From the NCBI GenBank assembly GCA_002387205.1, contig DGLA01000002.1:1-64000 (forward strand): a stretch of 64,000 nt of DNA, read 5' to 3'. A program made the translations under genes and the position numbers. The notes under the pieces are model-generated. The model made no database searches. It saw only the letters and a program-made list of their open reading frames with translations, and was not told where the DNA came from. This stretch comes from Stutzerimonas stutzeri. Its GTDB lineage: Bacteria > Pseudomonadota > Gammaproteobacteria > Pseudomonadales > Pseudomonadaceae. Positions 56,001 through 64,000 of this stretch are shown here, piece by piece; within the stretch, counting starts at the first letter, position 1; each line of letters opens with the position of its first letter.

Positions 56001-56430
56001 ACAGCGTATCGGGTCAGATACACAGGTGACCTTGCATTTCTCCCTCAGTCTGGAGAATGGCGACCAGGTCGACAGTACGTTTGACAAGCAGCCCGCCACT
56101 TTCAAGGTGGGCGACGGAAGCCTGCTGCCGGGTTTCGAACAGCAGTTGTTCGGACTCAAGGCGGGCGACAAGCGCACCTTTCAGATCGCGCCCGAGCAGG
56201 GGTTTGGCCAGCACAACCAACAGAACGTGCAAGTTATGCCTCGGAACCAGTTCGAAGGGATGGAGCTGTCCGAAGGGCTGCTGGTCATCTTCAACGATGC
56301 GGCCAAGACGGAACTGCCAGGGATCGTCAAAGACTATGATGACCGTCAGGTGACGGTGGACTTCAATCACCCGCTGGCCGGCAAGGCGTTGACCTTCGAC
56401 GTGGAAATCTTCGACGTCAAAGCCCTCTGA
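55993..56430 (+). CDS. fkpB: SlyD-like FKBP peptidyl-prolyl isomerase FkpB
   Basis: 145 residues, MSEQRIGSDTQVTLHFSLSL. It is the FKBP plus insert-in-flap chaperone type (DGSLLPGFEQQLFGLKAGDK, ALTFDVEIFDVKAL). The start overlaps the end of lspA by eight bases. The REP-like repeat copy 3 begins two bases after the stop. Confidence 0.95.
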   Translation: MSEQRIGSDTQVTLHFSLSLENGDQVDSTFDKQPATFKVGDGSLLPGFEQQLFGLKAGDKRTFQIAPEQGFGQHNQQNVQVMPRNQFEGMELSEGLLVIFNDAAKTELPGIVKDYDDRQVTVDFNHPLAGKALTFDVEIFDVKAL

Positions 56431-56431
56431 T

Positions 56432-56503
56432 CGTAGGGTGGATCATGCTTCATCGATCCACTGCGGGCCGCTAGGGCGGGTGAAAGAGCGCCATCCACCC
56501 TAG
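56432..56503. repeat. REP-like double-hairpin repeat, copy 3
   Basis: A 72-base copy of the element at 10-84. The left end CGTAGGGTGGATCA is intact; the right end reads CCACCCTAGG instead of CCACCCTACG. Its middle differs more from copies 1 and 2. It fills the fkpB-ispH gap. Confidence 0.7.
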
Positions 56504-56556
56504 GCATCAAAAATCTGCCATCCATCCCGCGTGCCGCGCGCATCGAGATATTGACC

Positions 56557-57501
56557 ATGCAAATCAAACTCGCCAACCCTCGTGGCTTCTGTGCCGGTGT
56601 CGACCGCGCCATCGAGATCGTCAATCGTGCGCTGGAGGTATTTGGGCCGCCGATCTATGTACGCCACGAAGTGGTGCACAACAAGTTCGTGGTGGAAGAC
56701 CTGCGTGAGCGGGGCGCCATCTTTGTCGATGAACTTGATCAGGTCCCTGATGGTTTCATCGTCATCTTCAGCGCCCATGGCGTATCCCAGGCCGTGCGGA
56801 TGGAAGGGGAAAGGCGTGGCCTCAAGGTATTCGACGCGACCTGCCCCTTGGTTACCAAGGTTCATCTGGAGGTGGCCAAGTACAGCCGGGAAGGGCGCGA
56901 GTGCATTCTCATCGGGCACGCCGGCCATCCCGAGGTCGAAGGCACCATGGGGCAGTACGACACCGCCAATGGTGGCTCGATCTACCTGGTCGAAGATGAA
57001 AACGACGTGGCCGAGCTCCAGGTTCGCAACCCGGATGCTTTGGCGTTCGTCACCCAGACGACCCTGTCGATGGATGACACCAGCCGTGTCATCGACGCGC
57101 TGCGCACACGCTTTCCCAGCATCGGCGGCCCGCGCAAGGACGATATCTGTTACGCCACGCAGAACCGCCAGGACGCGGTCAAGCAGCTGGCCGCCGAAAG
57201 CGATGTGGTCCTGGTGGTCGGCAGCCCCAATAGCTCCAATTCCAACCGTCTTCGTGAACTGGCCGAGCGCATGGACACGCCGGCCTATCTGATCGACGGG
57301 GCAGAAGATCTCAAGCAGGAGTGGTTTGCGAACGTCGAGCGAATCGGCATCACCGCCGGCGCATCAGCGCCTGAGGTGCTGGTGCGCGGCGTGATCGATC
57401 AACTCAGGTTATGGGGTGCGACAGGGTTGGATGAGTTGGACGGCCGGCCCGAGAACGTGACGTTCTCGATGCCGAAGGAGTTGCGGTTGAAGGCGGTGTG
57501 A
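56557..57501 (+). CDS. ispH: 4-hydroxy-3-methylbut-2-enyl diphosphate reductase IspH
   Basis: 314 residues from the ATG at 56557 (MQIKLANPRGFCAGVDRAIE); an in-frame TTG six bases upstream is less likely. The three [4Fe-4S] cysteines are in GFCAGVDRA, DATCPLVTK and DDICYATQNRQ. The catalytic Glu is in EGTMGQ. It makes IPP and DMAPP, the precursors used by IspB. A strong terminator follows. Confidence 0.97.
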   Translation: MQIKLANPRGFCAGVDRAIEIVNRALEVFGPPIYVRHEVVHNKFVVEDLRERGAIFVDELDQVPDGFIVIFSAHGVSQAVRMEGERRGLKVFDATCPLVTKVHLEVAKYSREGRECILIGHAGHPEVEGTMGQYDTANGGSIYLVEDENDVAELQVRNPDALAFVTQTTLSMDDTSRVIDALRTRFPSIGGPRKDDICYATQNRQDAVKQLAAESDVVLVVGSPNSSNSNRLRELAERMDTPAYLIDGAEDLKQEWFANVERIGITAGASAPEVLVRGVIDQLRLWGATGLDELDGRPENVTFSMPKELRLKAV

Positions 57502-57513
57502 GATGACCTTAAG

Positions 57514-57550
57514 CAAGAAGCCCGGCGAGATGCCGGGCTTCTTGTTTTTG
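57514..57550 (+). terminator. Intrinsic terminator of ispH
   Basis: CAAGAAGCCCGGC and GCCGGGCTTCTTG form a 13-base-pair stem around a five-base loop, followed by TTTTTG. On the minus strand it can also end pilE, whose stop lies just beyond. Confidence 0.88.
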
Positions 57551-57554
57551 TGAC

Positions 57555-58004
57555 TTAGCGCTTCCAGCATTCGGCAAGGGTCACTCCAGCCCCCTGTCCC
57601 TTTGCACCAGTATTGGAAAGCGTCAGGGTGCCGCATTTGTCAGCCGCCATGCTTCCTGTTGGAACGGCCTGCAATACATACGCGGTGGCGGATGGGCTGC
57701 CTTCGGCGAACCCGACATCGTATGTCTTGGTCCCGCCATCCTTGGGCGCCTGGTTGAACGGCAATGAAATTGCGTTTCCTGCGCTGTTCTTGTCATAGCG
57801 CCCGCTGCCGGTGTAGCTGCGCTCCATGAAATGCGCTAGTTCCATCAGGGCCGTCTCGGCGTCCGCGCGTTTGGCGCTGCGGACGTACTCTTGGTAACTC
57901 GGGTAGGCGATGGCAGCGAGGATCCCAATGATCGCGACTACAATCATCAGCTCGATCAAGGTAAAGCCCCGGCTTGATAGCCTTTCAGCTACGAATCGTT
58001 TCAC
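57555..58004 (-). CDS. pilE: Type IV pilus minor pilin PilE
   Basis: 149 residues. The prepilin leader is MKRFVAERLSSRG, cut before FTLIELMIVVAIIGILAAIA; Glu5 of the mature protein is present. Two cysteines (ADKCGTL and AECWKR) can form the C-terminal disulfide loop. The GTG start (58002-58004) overlaps the pilY1 stop by four bases with GAGGG upstream. It is part of the pilus-tip priming complex. Confidence 0.92.
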   Translation of the reverse strand: MKRFVAERLSSRGFTLIELMIVVAIIGILAAIAYPSYQEYVRSAKRADAETALMELAHFMERSYTGSGRYDKNSAGNAISLPFNQAPKDGGTKTYDVGFAEGSPSATAYVLQAVPTGSMAADKCGTLTLSNTGAKGQGAGVTLAECWKR

Positions 58005-61000
58005 AAGTTATCCCTCACTTCATTCCAAGACAGGCGGTTTGAGTCGTTGTTGTTTCCCATGACTTCTATACAAACCGGGGTGACGCCGTTAGAACCAGTG
58101 GCGGATGCCGAACTGGCATAGCAAAGAAAACGCCTGCCGGTGCTTTGATCATTTAGACCGATTGTTCCTTTTACTGCGCCCTCGTCAGGGTCAGCCACTC
58201 CGCTAGCCGGGACTTTTGTTCCATCTCCAAGCTCAATGTAATCCTTCTCATCGATATTCCCGTCACCGTTGTAGTCGAAGTAGGAATAGGCGAGCCGGCT
58301 TCCCGTCGCAAGGTCGAGACTCATGATCCAACTTGTCCCGCCGGCGTCGCATGGATTCGCCGATGGGATCAGGGTGCTGAAGGTAACCCGGTTGCCGCCC
58401 AGCTGAGCCTGCGAAATAACCCGCTCGCCCTTAGCTCCGGTTCCGCCTTCAGTGGTTTTCCAAAGCAGGTCCAGGTACCAGCCATCGTTGGTGTCGGTCA
58501 TGGTGTTCTCGCTGACCGCTCGGCCATTGAGCTCCGTGCCGGTTACTTCTCGGAGAATTTCCTGCTCCAGCAAGGTGCTGCGACCGTCGATCTGCTCGCC
58601 GTTATCGATGATGCCGTAGAACGACTGTACTTGCGGGTTGGCCGGGACCTCGTTGTCTGTGGTTTGGTAGAAGCTACCGGTGCCAAACACGAGCATAACC
58701 TGGCGATCCTTGGTGTAGGCAGCATCTAGCGGCGCGGTAATCGGTTGCGCATTGCCGCTGGAGTCCTTGGCGAGGAACAGCGGGGTGATGTTGCTGCCTG
58801 ACTTCAGATCGCTCGGTGCGTCCCAGCCGCCGGGTGTCGCGGCGTTGATGTCCAGGCGCCATACCTTGCCCAGCGTATCGGCTACATAGATGCGATCAGC
58901 CACGCGATCGTTATCCAGATCGACCGCCAGAGGCGCACCCAGGTCGCCGCTCTCGGGTAAATCGAAGCGTTTAATCACGCTGCCATCCGAGGCGTCTAGT
59001 ACCCAGACATAACCAGCGGGGGTGTCAGTTGGGCGATCATAGCCGCTGGTTACGATAACGCCGAACTTACCGTTGTAGAGAGGAACCAGGCTGGGTCGGC
59101 CGAGGCTGTAGCCCATTTCCGCGTGGGTGAATTCCCAGAGGACGTTGCTAGCGGACATGTTGTTTGCGTTCGAAATATCCAACGCGAAGATGCTACGGCC
59201 GCCCGCGCCGGACGAGCCGACTACAAGAGTCTTCCACTGGCCGCTGACGAGCGCGTCACCGATACGGGGCGTACCGTCCACATAGTAACGGTGCGCATAC
59301 GTCGGGTCCGTCAGTTCGTAAAGTTCATCAATCAGGTCATTCGGAATATAGGCGAACAGTTCTTTACCGCCCGTGGTGCCGACGCTCGCGTCGAAGCCAT
59401 GCAGCATGCCGTCGTTAGCCCCCACCACGACCAATGGGGGGCGGTTCTGATAGGAGCTTTGCGAGCGGAAAGTGGTGTAAGCACTCTTGACCGTGCTGGT
59501 GAATCCGGCGCTTTCGGGCAACTGCGAATAACCGAAGTTCGGTTTGTAGATGTATTGCGGATCAGAGTTGGCGATGTCGCCCAGACGGCTGTCGCGCTGT
59601 CGGAACGGGTTGTTGGGCGCAGCATCGGTGCGCTCCTGGCTGCGGTCACCCCGAATAAAGGCGAGTCGCTCCTGACCACGTTGTTCAGTCACCAAGGTTC
59701 CGCTGGCGGTGGCGCGAAGAGCGTCCTGTTGTGCAGTATCAAGCTGGCCCCAGACAAAGGTTCTGCCAGTGGTCGATACCCGAGCGCCTGTCGTGGCGTC
59801 AGCAGTAGGCGGTGTGGATGTCAGAATGACGCGATCCGACGTTTGGGCGTTGGTCAGGGCATCGAGCTTCTGTGCAGCCTTCCAGGTAGGGGTTTCGCTC
59901 ACGGTGCCGTTGCTCGATACGGCTTTGGCCAGCAGATCACCGCTCCACTTGGAGCTGTCGAGCATCGATTGGAAAACGACGGTATCGGTTTCGAGTTTGG
60001 TCGAGTTGGTGGAGAGCGCCGCAGTAGTGCTGCTCACCTCCTTGGCGATGTTGGCGAAGGCTGTTTTCAGACTCTCAACCATCTTCGTGGCATCGCTGGC
60101 AACATAGAAATTACGAGGCCGAAGCTCTCCGTTTTCGGTTTGATCGCCGTCGGTCCACCAGCTGGGTTGGATCACTGAGGAGGGGGCGTAAGGGTCACCA
60201 TAGTCCTCAACGTCTTTATCGGTTGGAAACTTAATCCCGCCGTATTTTGCTGCAAGCCAATATTGGTTCTTGGCGCGGCCTTTCAGTACGCCGTTCTCAC
60301 GTACATCTACCCAGTGAGTGGAGAGCAGCTGCTTTCCGCTGACATCGGCCCGAAGGTCAACTGTGTTGGCGTGATAGGCCATCCCAGCGATATAGGCGGA
60401 GTTATTACTGCAGCAATCGCCGAATCGGTCAGCGGTCTTCGCTTTTGTATCAACGCCCTCTAGAGTACCAACTACCGTTGTGGCAGTTGCGACGTTGAAG
60501 TTAGTAGCGTCAGCAGCGATTTCGGTTGGTACCGCCGGCTCGAGATTGGTTACTGTTGCTCCAGGCAGGTTGCGGTCGGCGTGAGTATTGGTATCGCCAA
60601 TTCCTAAAATTACATTCTTCTGGCATGCGTACTGGATAGGGTCGTCCCAAGAAGTTATAACCGGGAACCCATCAAGCCATTTGTCTTTCGTTATGTCGTC
60701 CGGCGAGGGATTGTGATCTGGGGTCGGTGTGCTGTAAGCGCTAACATTGCCCACGTTCCGGAAATAACGGAACGCTGCATAATAAAGCTCGCTAACTGGA
60801 TCATTGCTCTTGTGTTGGTTGTTCGTCAACTGCCCGAACTTGTTCAAGTAATTGATAACACCGCTATTACTGACAGTTCGACCAAATGCTGCTTGAGTCG
60901 CTGCGGCATCGGCAGGGTTCGGGTTAGTTGCCAGAATGCCCGTTGTCTTGCTCCATTCTGTACGAGCGTTCTCGGTCTGGCCGGCCACACCGCGTTCTCT

Positions 61001-62005
61001 TTTAAGTGGGCCGATATACTTTTGACCCGCGCGCAATACACCGCCGTCGCGTAGCTGTTTTTCGTCGTTCAGGTAACCGAAAACACTGTAGCGCATGTTT
61101 TCGTTATATTGCTGTAACAGGCCTTCAGGCTTGTAATTTGTATCGCTGTATTTTTTACAGTTTGATTCAATATTTCCGGCGACGCAGACCTTCACTCTGA
61201 TCTTTATGCGGTACACGCTTTTTACTTGATTGCCTACATTAAAAGCGGTCTTAAGCTTTCCGTTCTCCCATTGGGCGGTATTGTTGGGGTCGTAATAGGC
61301 CCATTCATTGGTGTTTGTGCCGGTGGCACCTAATCCACCAATCTTGTCGTTCCAGTTGGAGAAAAGCATTTCTATTCCTCGGCCGCTCAGCCGGATATAG
61401 AAATTTGCCCAATCGCTCTTTATAGGGGTCGCTCCAGCAAACTCTGTCGCTGGCAATATTCCTGTATCGATTGCTGGCGATACTCCGGCAGCCGTTTTAA
61501 AACGGTCGCCAGCAGTGCTTTGCCCCGTATGGCGAGCCTTTTCAAGTACGGTAACGCCGATGGTGTCACGATAGCGATAGCCTCCAGTAAGGGCGCTCCG
61601 GAAGGGATCGATGGTCGGTGTGCCTGCCCAGTTGAGGAAATTGCCACTCCATTGTTTGGCAGCGCTGCACTTTCTCGCGGTAGCGTTGCCATTTGGTTCG
61701 AACCATTCGTTGGTGCCGTCATAGATATAGCACTTGCCGGCATCGAAATAGCCGAGGTACGTATTGGCTGAACTGTAGCTACCGGTATTCGCAATAGAGA
61801 GCAAAGTGGGCCACTCCACCGACGGAACCAGAGCAAGGTTCCCCGGTACGTTGCTGGCGCCTAAAAGCAATGGTGTTTGCGATACATCTGCGGCGGCCTG
61901 GCTGGCGCCTAGCGTCCAGCACAGTGCCGTCCCGGCCAGAAGCAACGGGCGCCACGTAGCGGCAAGGCCGTTCCAGGGCATGCGGCGATGATTGAGCGGC
62001 ATCAT
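58001..62005 (-). CDS. pilY1: Pilus-tip adhesin PilY1
   Basis: 1334 residues with a signal peptide ending near SQAAA. The N-terminal half is large and low in homology; where a von Willebrand A MIDAS would be expected there is NVILGIGDTNTHADRN with no D-x-S-x-S. The C-terminal half is the PilY1 beta-propeller (VVVGANDGMLHGFDA, GDALVSGQWKTLVVG, GYVWVLDASDGSVIKRF). Two calcium loops are visible: DLDNDRVAD (from residue 1029) and a canonical EF-hand loop DYNGDGNIDEKD (1244-1255). An RGD occurs at residue 785. It promotes pilus assembly and adhesion. GAGGAG precedes the start; an ATG at 62000-62002 is equally possible. Confidence 0.95.
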   Translation of the reverse strand: MMPLNHRRMPWNGLAATWRPLLLAGTALCWTLGASQAAADVSQTPLLLGASNVPGNLALVPSVEWPTLLSIANTGSYSSANTYLGYFDAGKCYIYDGTNEWFEPNGNATARKCSAAKQWSGNFLNWAGTPTIDPFRSALTGGYRYRDTIGVTVLEKARHTGQSTAGDRFKTAAGVSPAIDTGILPATEFAGATPIKSDWANFYIRLSGRGIEMLFSNWNDKIGGLGATGTNTNEWAYYDPNNTAQWENGKLKTAFNVGNQVKSVYRIKIRVKVCVAGNIESNCKKYSDTNYKPEGLLQQYNENMRYSVFGYLNDEKQLRDGGVLRAGQKYIGPLKRERGVAGQTENARTEWSKTTGILATNPNPADAAATQAAFGRTVSNSGVINYLNKFGQLTNNQHKSNDPVSELYYAAFRYFRNVGNVSAYSTPTPDHNPSPDDITKDKWLDGFPVITSWDDPIQYACQKNVILGIGDTNTHADRNLPGATVTNLEPAVPTEIAADATNFNVATATTVVGTLEGVDTKAKTADRFGDCCSNNSAYIAGMAYHANTVDLRADVSGKQLLSTHWVDVRENGVLKGRAKNQYWLAAKYGGIKFPTDKDVEDYGDPYAPSSVIQPSWWTDGDQTENGELRPRNFYVASDATKMVESLKTAFANIAKEVSSTTAALSTNSTKLETDTVVFQSMLDSSKWSGDLLAKAVSSNGTVSETPTWKAAQKLDALTNAQTSDRVILTSTPPTADATTGARVSTTGRTFVWGQLDTAQQDALRATASGTLVTEQRGQERLAFIRGDRSQERTDAAPNNPFRQRDSRLGDIANSDPQYIYKPNFGYSQLPESAGFTSTVKSAYTTFRSQSSYQNRPPLVVVGANDGMLHGFDASVGTTGGKELFAYIPNDLIDELYELTDPTYAHRYYVDGTPRIGDALVSGQWKTLVVGSSGAGGRSIFALDISNANNMSASNVLWEFTHAEMGYSLGRPSLVPLYNGKFGVIVTSGYDRPTDTPAGYVWVLDASDGSVIKRFDLPESGDLGAPLAVDLDNDRVADRIYVADTLGKVWRLDINAATPGGWDAPSDLKSGSNITPLFLAKDSSGNAQPITAPLDAAYTKDRQVMLVFGTGSFYQTTDNEVPANPQVQSFYGIIDNGEQIDGRSTLLEQEILREVTGTELNGRAVSENTMTDTNDGWYLDLLWKTTEGGTGAKGERVISQAQLGGNRVTFSTLIPSANPCDAGGTSWIMSLDLATGSRLAYSYFDYNGDGNIDEKDYIELGDGTKVPASGVADPDEGAVKGTIGLNDQSTGRRFLCYASSASATGSNGVTPVCIEVMGNNNDSNRLSWNEVRDNL

Positions 62006-62006
62006 G

Positions 62007-62522
62007 TCACTCCTCTACGAAATACAGGGAACGAAGGGTTACCTTCGAGTCCGGGCTGGCGCCGGTGCCGGTTGCTTCGATGCGCACCAGAACGAAGTCG
62101 AGAATCAGCAACTCGCCGGCAGCAAGCGAGTCGCCGCCAGCTGTCATGGGGTTGACCATGTTCTGCATATCGAGCTGTCCGGGATGGGGCAGGCGGGTAA
62201 TGGTGTAAGTTGGGGCTTGGTATACATTTGCGTTAAAGCCAGAGAAGGTCACGACAGTCGGCGACTCATCATTGACGGGATAGAGCGCATCGTTGATTAA
62301 ATCCGAATAGTTCGTCTTTACCTCTTGTTCGGCGAAGCGTAGGGCGGCCTCGGCAGCCTGAAATGCGAGTGCATGATCACGCATATTCCCCGCCATTCGT
62401 TCTTGAAGGTTGGTATCGCGCATGGCTGCGGCCCCGAGAATGGTGAGTAGCAGTAGCATGATCAAGGCGACGAGAAGTACGGCTCCTTCCTGTTTGGGGG
62501 GGGCGAAAGTTCCTTTTTTCAT
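62007..62522 (-). CDS. pilX: Type IV pilus minor pilin PilX
   Basis: 171 residues. The prepilin leader is MKKGTFAPPKQEG, cut before AVLLVALIMLLLLTILGAAA; no Glu5 is seen, as in PilX/GspK-like pilins. The helix continues RDTNLQERMAGNMRDHALAF. It overlaps pilW by four bases. It probably sits near the pilus tip with PilW, PilV and PilY1. Confidence 0.9.
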   Translation of the reverse strand: MKKGTFAPPKQEGAVLLVALIMLLLLTILGAAAMRDTNLQERMAGNMRDHALAFQAAEAALRFAEQEVKTNYSDLINDALYPVNDESPTVVTFSGFNANVYQAPTYTITRLPHPGQLDMQNMVNPMTAGGDSLAAGELLILDFVLVRIEATGTGASPDSKVTLRSLYFVEE

Positions 62523-63604
62523 GGCAGGCGATTCCGTATGGCGACGGTGGCTGTGTAGACCTGAGCGACGCGGTTGTTTTTGATAGTGACGGTGCCGTCG
62601 TCTTCGTAGAGGGCATATTCATCGTCTCTGTCGATGCCGACGATGGCTGGAAAGTCAAACTTCTGCGGTTCTCCCAGCACATTGATTTCCGGGCTGATCG
62701 CGATCACGGATATCCGCGCCGAAACTACCTTGTCCCAGTCGCCTGTACCCGAGGAGACAAGATTGTTAGTCCCAGCTTTTACATACACATCCGCCAGCCG
62801 GTCACCATCCTTATCCAGGCCATAGGTGACTTGCATCTCGATAATACCTTCAACCAGCTCCTCGATAGCGGGGCTCGGACTGAGCACTTGGCGATAGAGC
62901 GAGGGTAGGCGGCCGTTATTTTCGCGAATAAAGTAAGTATGGCTTCGTAAGATATACGCAGTAAATTTGTTGTTATAGGCTTGGCTCATGCCAGTCTTTG
63001 TATTGCCAGGCGTTTCGTTGCCCCCATTTGTCTGAAACGTGCTTGCGTTTTGATTATTCGTGTTTTGGAAGATATCGCATCCTGTGGAGTTCGCGATCAG
63101 AACAATCTGGCCGCTGTAAGCACCTGTTTCACCTTTGACATTCAGATTGCCAGCTCCTACGGCATTTGTGCCGTTCGGTTCAAACTCCATGCCGTTGCCA
63201 GCGTATTTCACAATGAACGAGTCGGTGTCGGGGCGTGTTGTATCAGTGTTGCCAAAAAATATCGGCTTACTGTTATCCCAGCCTTGAATTGCAGGTGTTG
63301 TGCTGTAGGCGTTCTTTTCGTCTGTTGTGAAACCGTTTTTGCTTGCTGACAAATCCAGCTGGTTGAAGGGCTCACTTAAGCATTCACCTTTATAACCCGC
63401 CTGGCGCACATCAAACGCGATGAAGTCGGTCGCAAATCGGCCCGCTTCCTGAGCACGGGCAACCGCCGTATTGGTGCGATACATATCCTTGCTGGACAGA
63501 AATACCTGCAGAACACCGCCAAGTAAGATCAGGCTGATCAACATGGCGACCATCAGCTCGACGAGCGAAAGGCCCGCCTGCCGGTAAAAAGAGACTGGTT
63601 TCAT
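62519..63604 (-). CDS. pilW: Type IV pilus minor pilin PilW
   Basis: 361 residues, the large minor pilin. The leader MKPVSFYRQAG is cut before LSLVELMVAMLISLILLGGV, with Glu5 present. The globular part includes VTYGLDKDGDRLADVYVKAG, a calcium-like D-x-D-x-D loop. The stop overlaps pilX by four bases and the start overlaps pilV by four bases. Confidence 0.9.
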   Translation of the reverse strand: MKPVSFYRQAGLSLVELMVAMLISLILLGGVLQVFLSSKDMYRTNTAVARAQEAGRFATDFIAFDVRQAGYKGECLSEPFNQLDLSASKNGFTTDEKNAYSTTPAIQGWDNSKPIFFGNTDTTRPDTDSFIVKYAGNGMEFEPNGTNAVGAGNLNVKGETGAYSGQIVLIANSTGCDIFQNTNNQNASTFQTNGGNETPGNTKTGMSQAYNNKFTAYILRSHTYFIRENNGRLPSLYRQVLSPSPAIEELVEGIIEMQVTYGLDKDGDRLADVYVKAGTNNLVSSGTGDWDKVVSARISVIAISPEINVLGEPQKFDFPAIVGIDRDDEYALYEDDGTVTIKNNRVAQVYTATVAIRNRLP

Positions 63605-64000
63605 AGCTGCGTCCGGTAGACAAAGGTTTCGCGATCGTCGTCATCGGCTTCGTCGATGCGCCCTCGGTTGTCATTCCACTCGATGGAGACCGTGAACACT
63701 CGATCGTTACGGACGACGCTGCCTTGCGCGTCTGCCGAGAGCAGGCACGAGAGCGAGTTCAGCCATTCGGCCACGTCTCTCTTGGCAAGTGTGCCGCTGG
63801 GAGCGATATCCGGATCACAGGTCTGGTTCTGAAGCGCGATGTCATAGACGCCATTGAGCGCTTCGGTGCGATTGGCGCGCATGCGGTCGATGATGTCGTA
63901 GGCGAGTATCGTGGCTTGGGAGCGGTAGTAAGCGCTCTGGTTGCTTTTCAATGCTGTCATCTGCATTCCGGCCAGGCCTAACAGGCCGACGGAGAGGATC
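63601..64000 (-). CDS. pilV: Type IV pilus minor pilin PilV (partial, N-terminus outside window)
   Basis: The frame is open to the window edge. The visible end of the N-terminal helix reads ILSVGLLGLAGMQMTALKSN, typical of PilV; the leader and first residues lie beyond 64000. The globular domain includes RANRTEALNGVYDIALQNQT and ends DRETFVYRTQL. Two cysteines (QTCDPDI and LSCLL) may pair. The stop overlaps the pilW start. Confidence 0.88.
   Translation of the reverse strand, partial: ILSVGLLGLAGMQMTALKSNQSAYYRSQATILAYDIIDRMRANRTEALNGVYDIALQNQTCDPDIAPSGTLAKRDVAEWLNSLSCLLSADAQGSVVRNDRVFTVSIEWNDNRGRIDEADDDDRETFVYRTQL

Noticed and set aside
59645..59653. RGD in PilY1 as evidence of integrin binding
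   Set aside because: The surrounding FIRGDRS block is common in PilY1 propellers, so the tripeptide alone says little about host binding.
59123..60178. 351-codon open frame antisense to pilY1
   Set aside because: Lies wholly inside pilY1 with no domain or ribosome site.

Overview
The window is a stretch of high-GC gammaproteobacterial chromosome with the gene content and protein sequences of Pseudomonas in the broad sense. The glycine betaine regulon (betBA, cbcXWV, gbdR, dgcAB, gbcAB), the SiaABCD operon, MapZ and the pilVWXY1E cluster all point there. Three copies of a GTAGGGTGG-type REP doublet and the style of PilY1 suggest the P. stutzeri (Stutzerimonas) group, but that is only an inference. 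I see no rRNA, tRNA, CRISPR array, integrase, transposase or prophage gene. Comparisons with P. aeruginosa PAO1 are from memory, not from a search.

Region 1 (1-24.6 kb) is a nearly complete choline to pyruvate route. Choline or betaine is imported by CbcXWV plus a second, orphan betaine-type binding protein. BetA and BetB make glycine betaine, and BetI represses from an operator at about 4.02 kb. GbcAB demethylates betaine to dimethylglycine. DgcAB, with its dedicated ETF pair, demethylates that to sarcosine. SdaB deaminates serine to pyruvate. GbdR (AraC family) is the expected activator. Sarcosine oxidase (soxBDAG) and the carnitine genes cdhA/cdhC are not in the window. A 12-base sequence shared by the betI operator and a palindrome upstream of gbdR suggests that BetI also acts on gbdR.

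Region 2 (24.7-28.5 kb, minus strand) is the complete siaABCD partner-switching operon that controls a diguanylate cyclase.

Region 3 (28.6-44.1 kb) is core and conserved-accessory material: ettA, glyA, an uncharacterised Cache-domain two-component pair, an ICMT-like membrane methyltransferase, mapZ, radA, a CopD-like protein, a Cys-tailed DUF465 protein, mscL, a cytochrome c peroxidase with an ANR box, a Lon-like protease, small conserved proteins and fklB.

Region 4 (44.1-57.5 kb) is housekeeping: a Fur-box gene, ispB, rplU-rpmA-obgE, proB, creA, rpsT, murJ, ribF-ileS-lspA-fkpB and ispH. Region 5 (57.5-64 kb, minus strand) is the type IV pilus minor pilin operon pilV(partial)-pilW-pilX-pilY1-pilE, with overlapping or closely abutting genes and no pilY2 between pilY1 and pilE.

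I did not find a clearly new system. The best leads are the operator shared by betI and gbdR, a dipeptidase-like protein that has lost three zinc ligands, a non-canonical Fe-S cysteine set in DgcA, a perfect palindrome touching the ribosome binding site of a DUF6482 gene, and several unexplained structured repeats.
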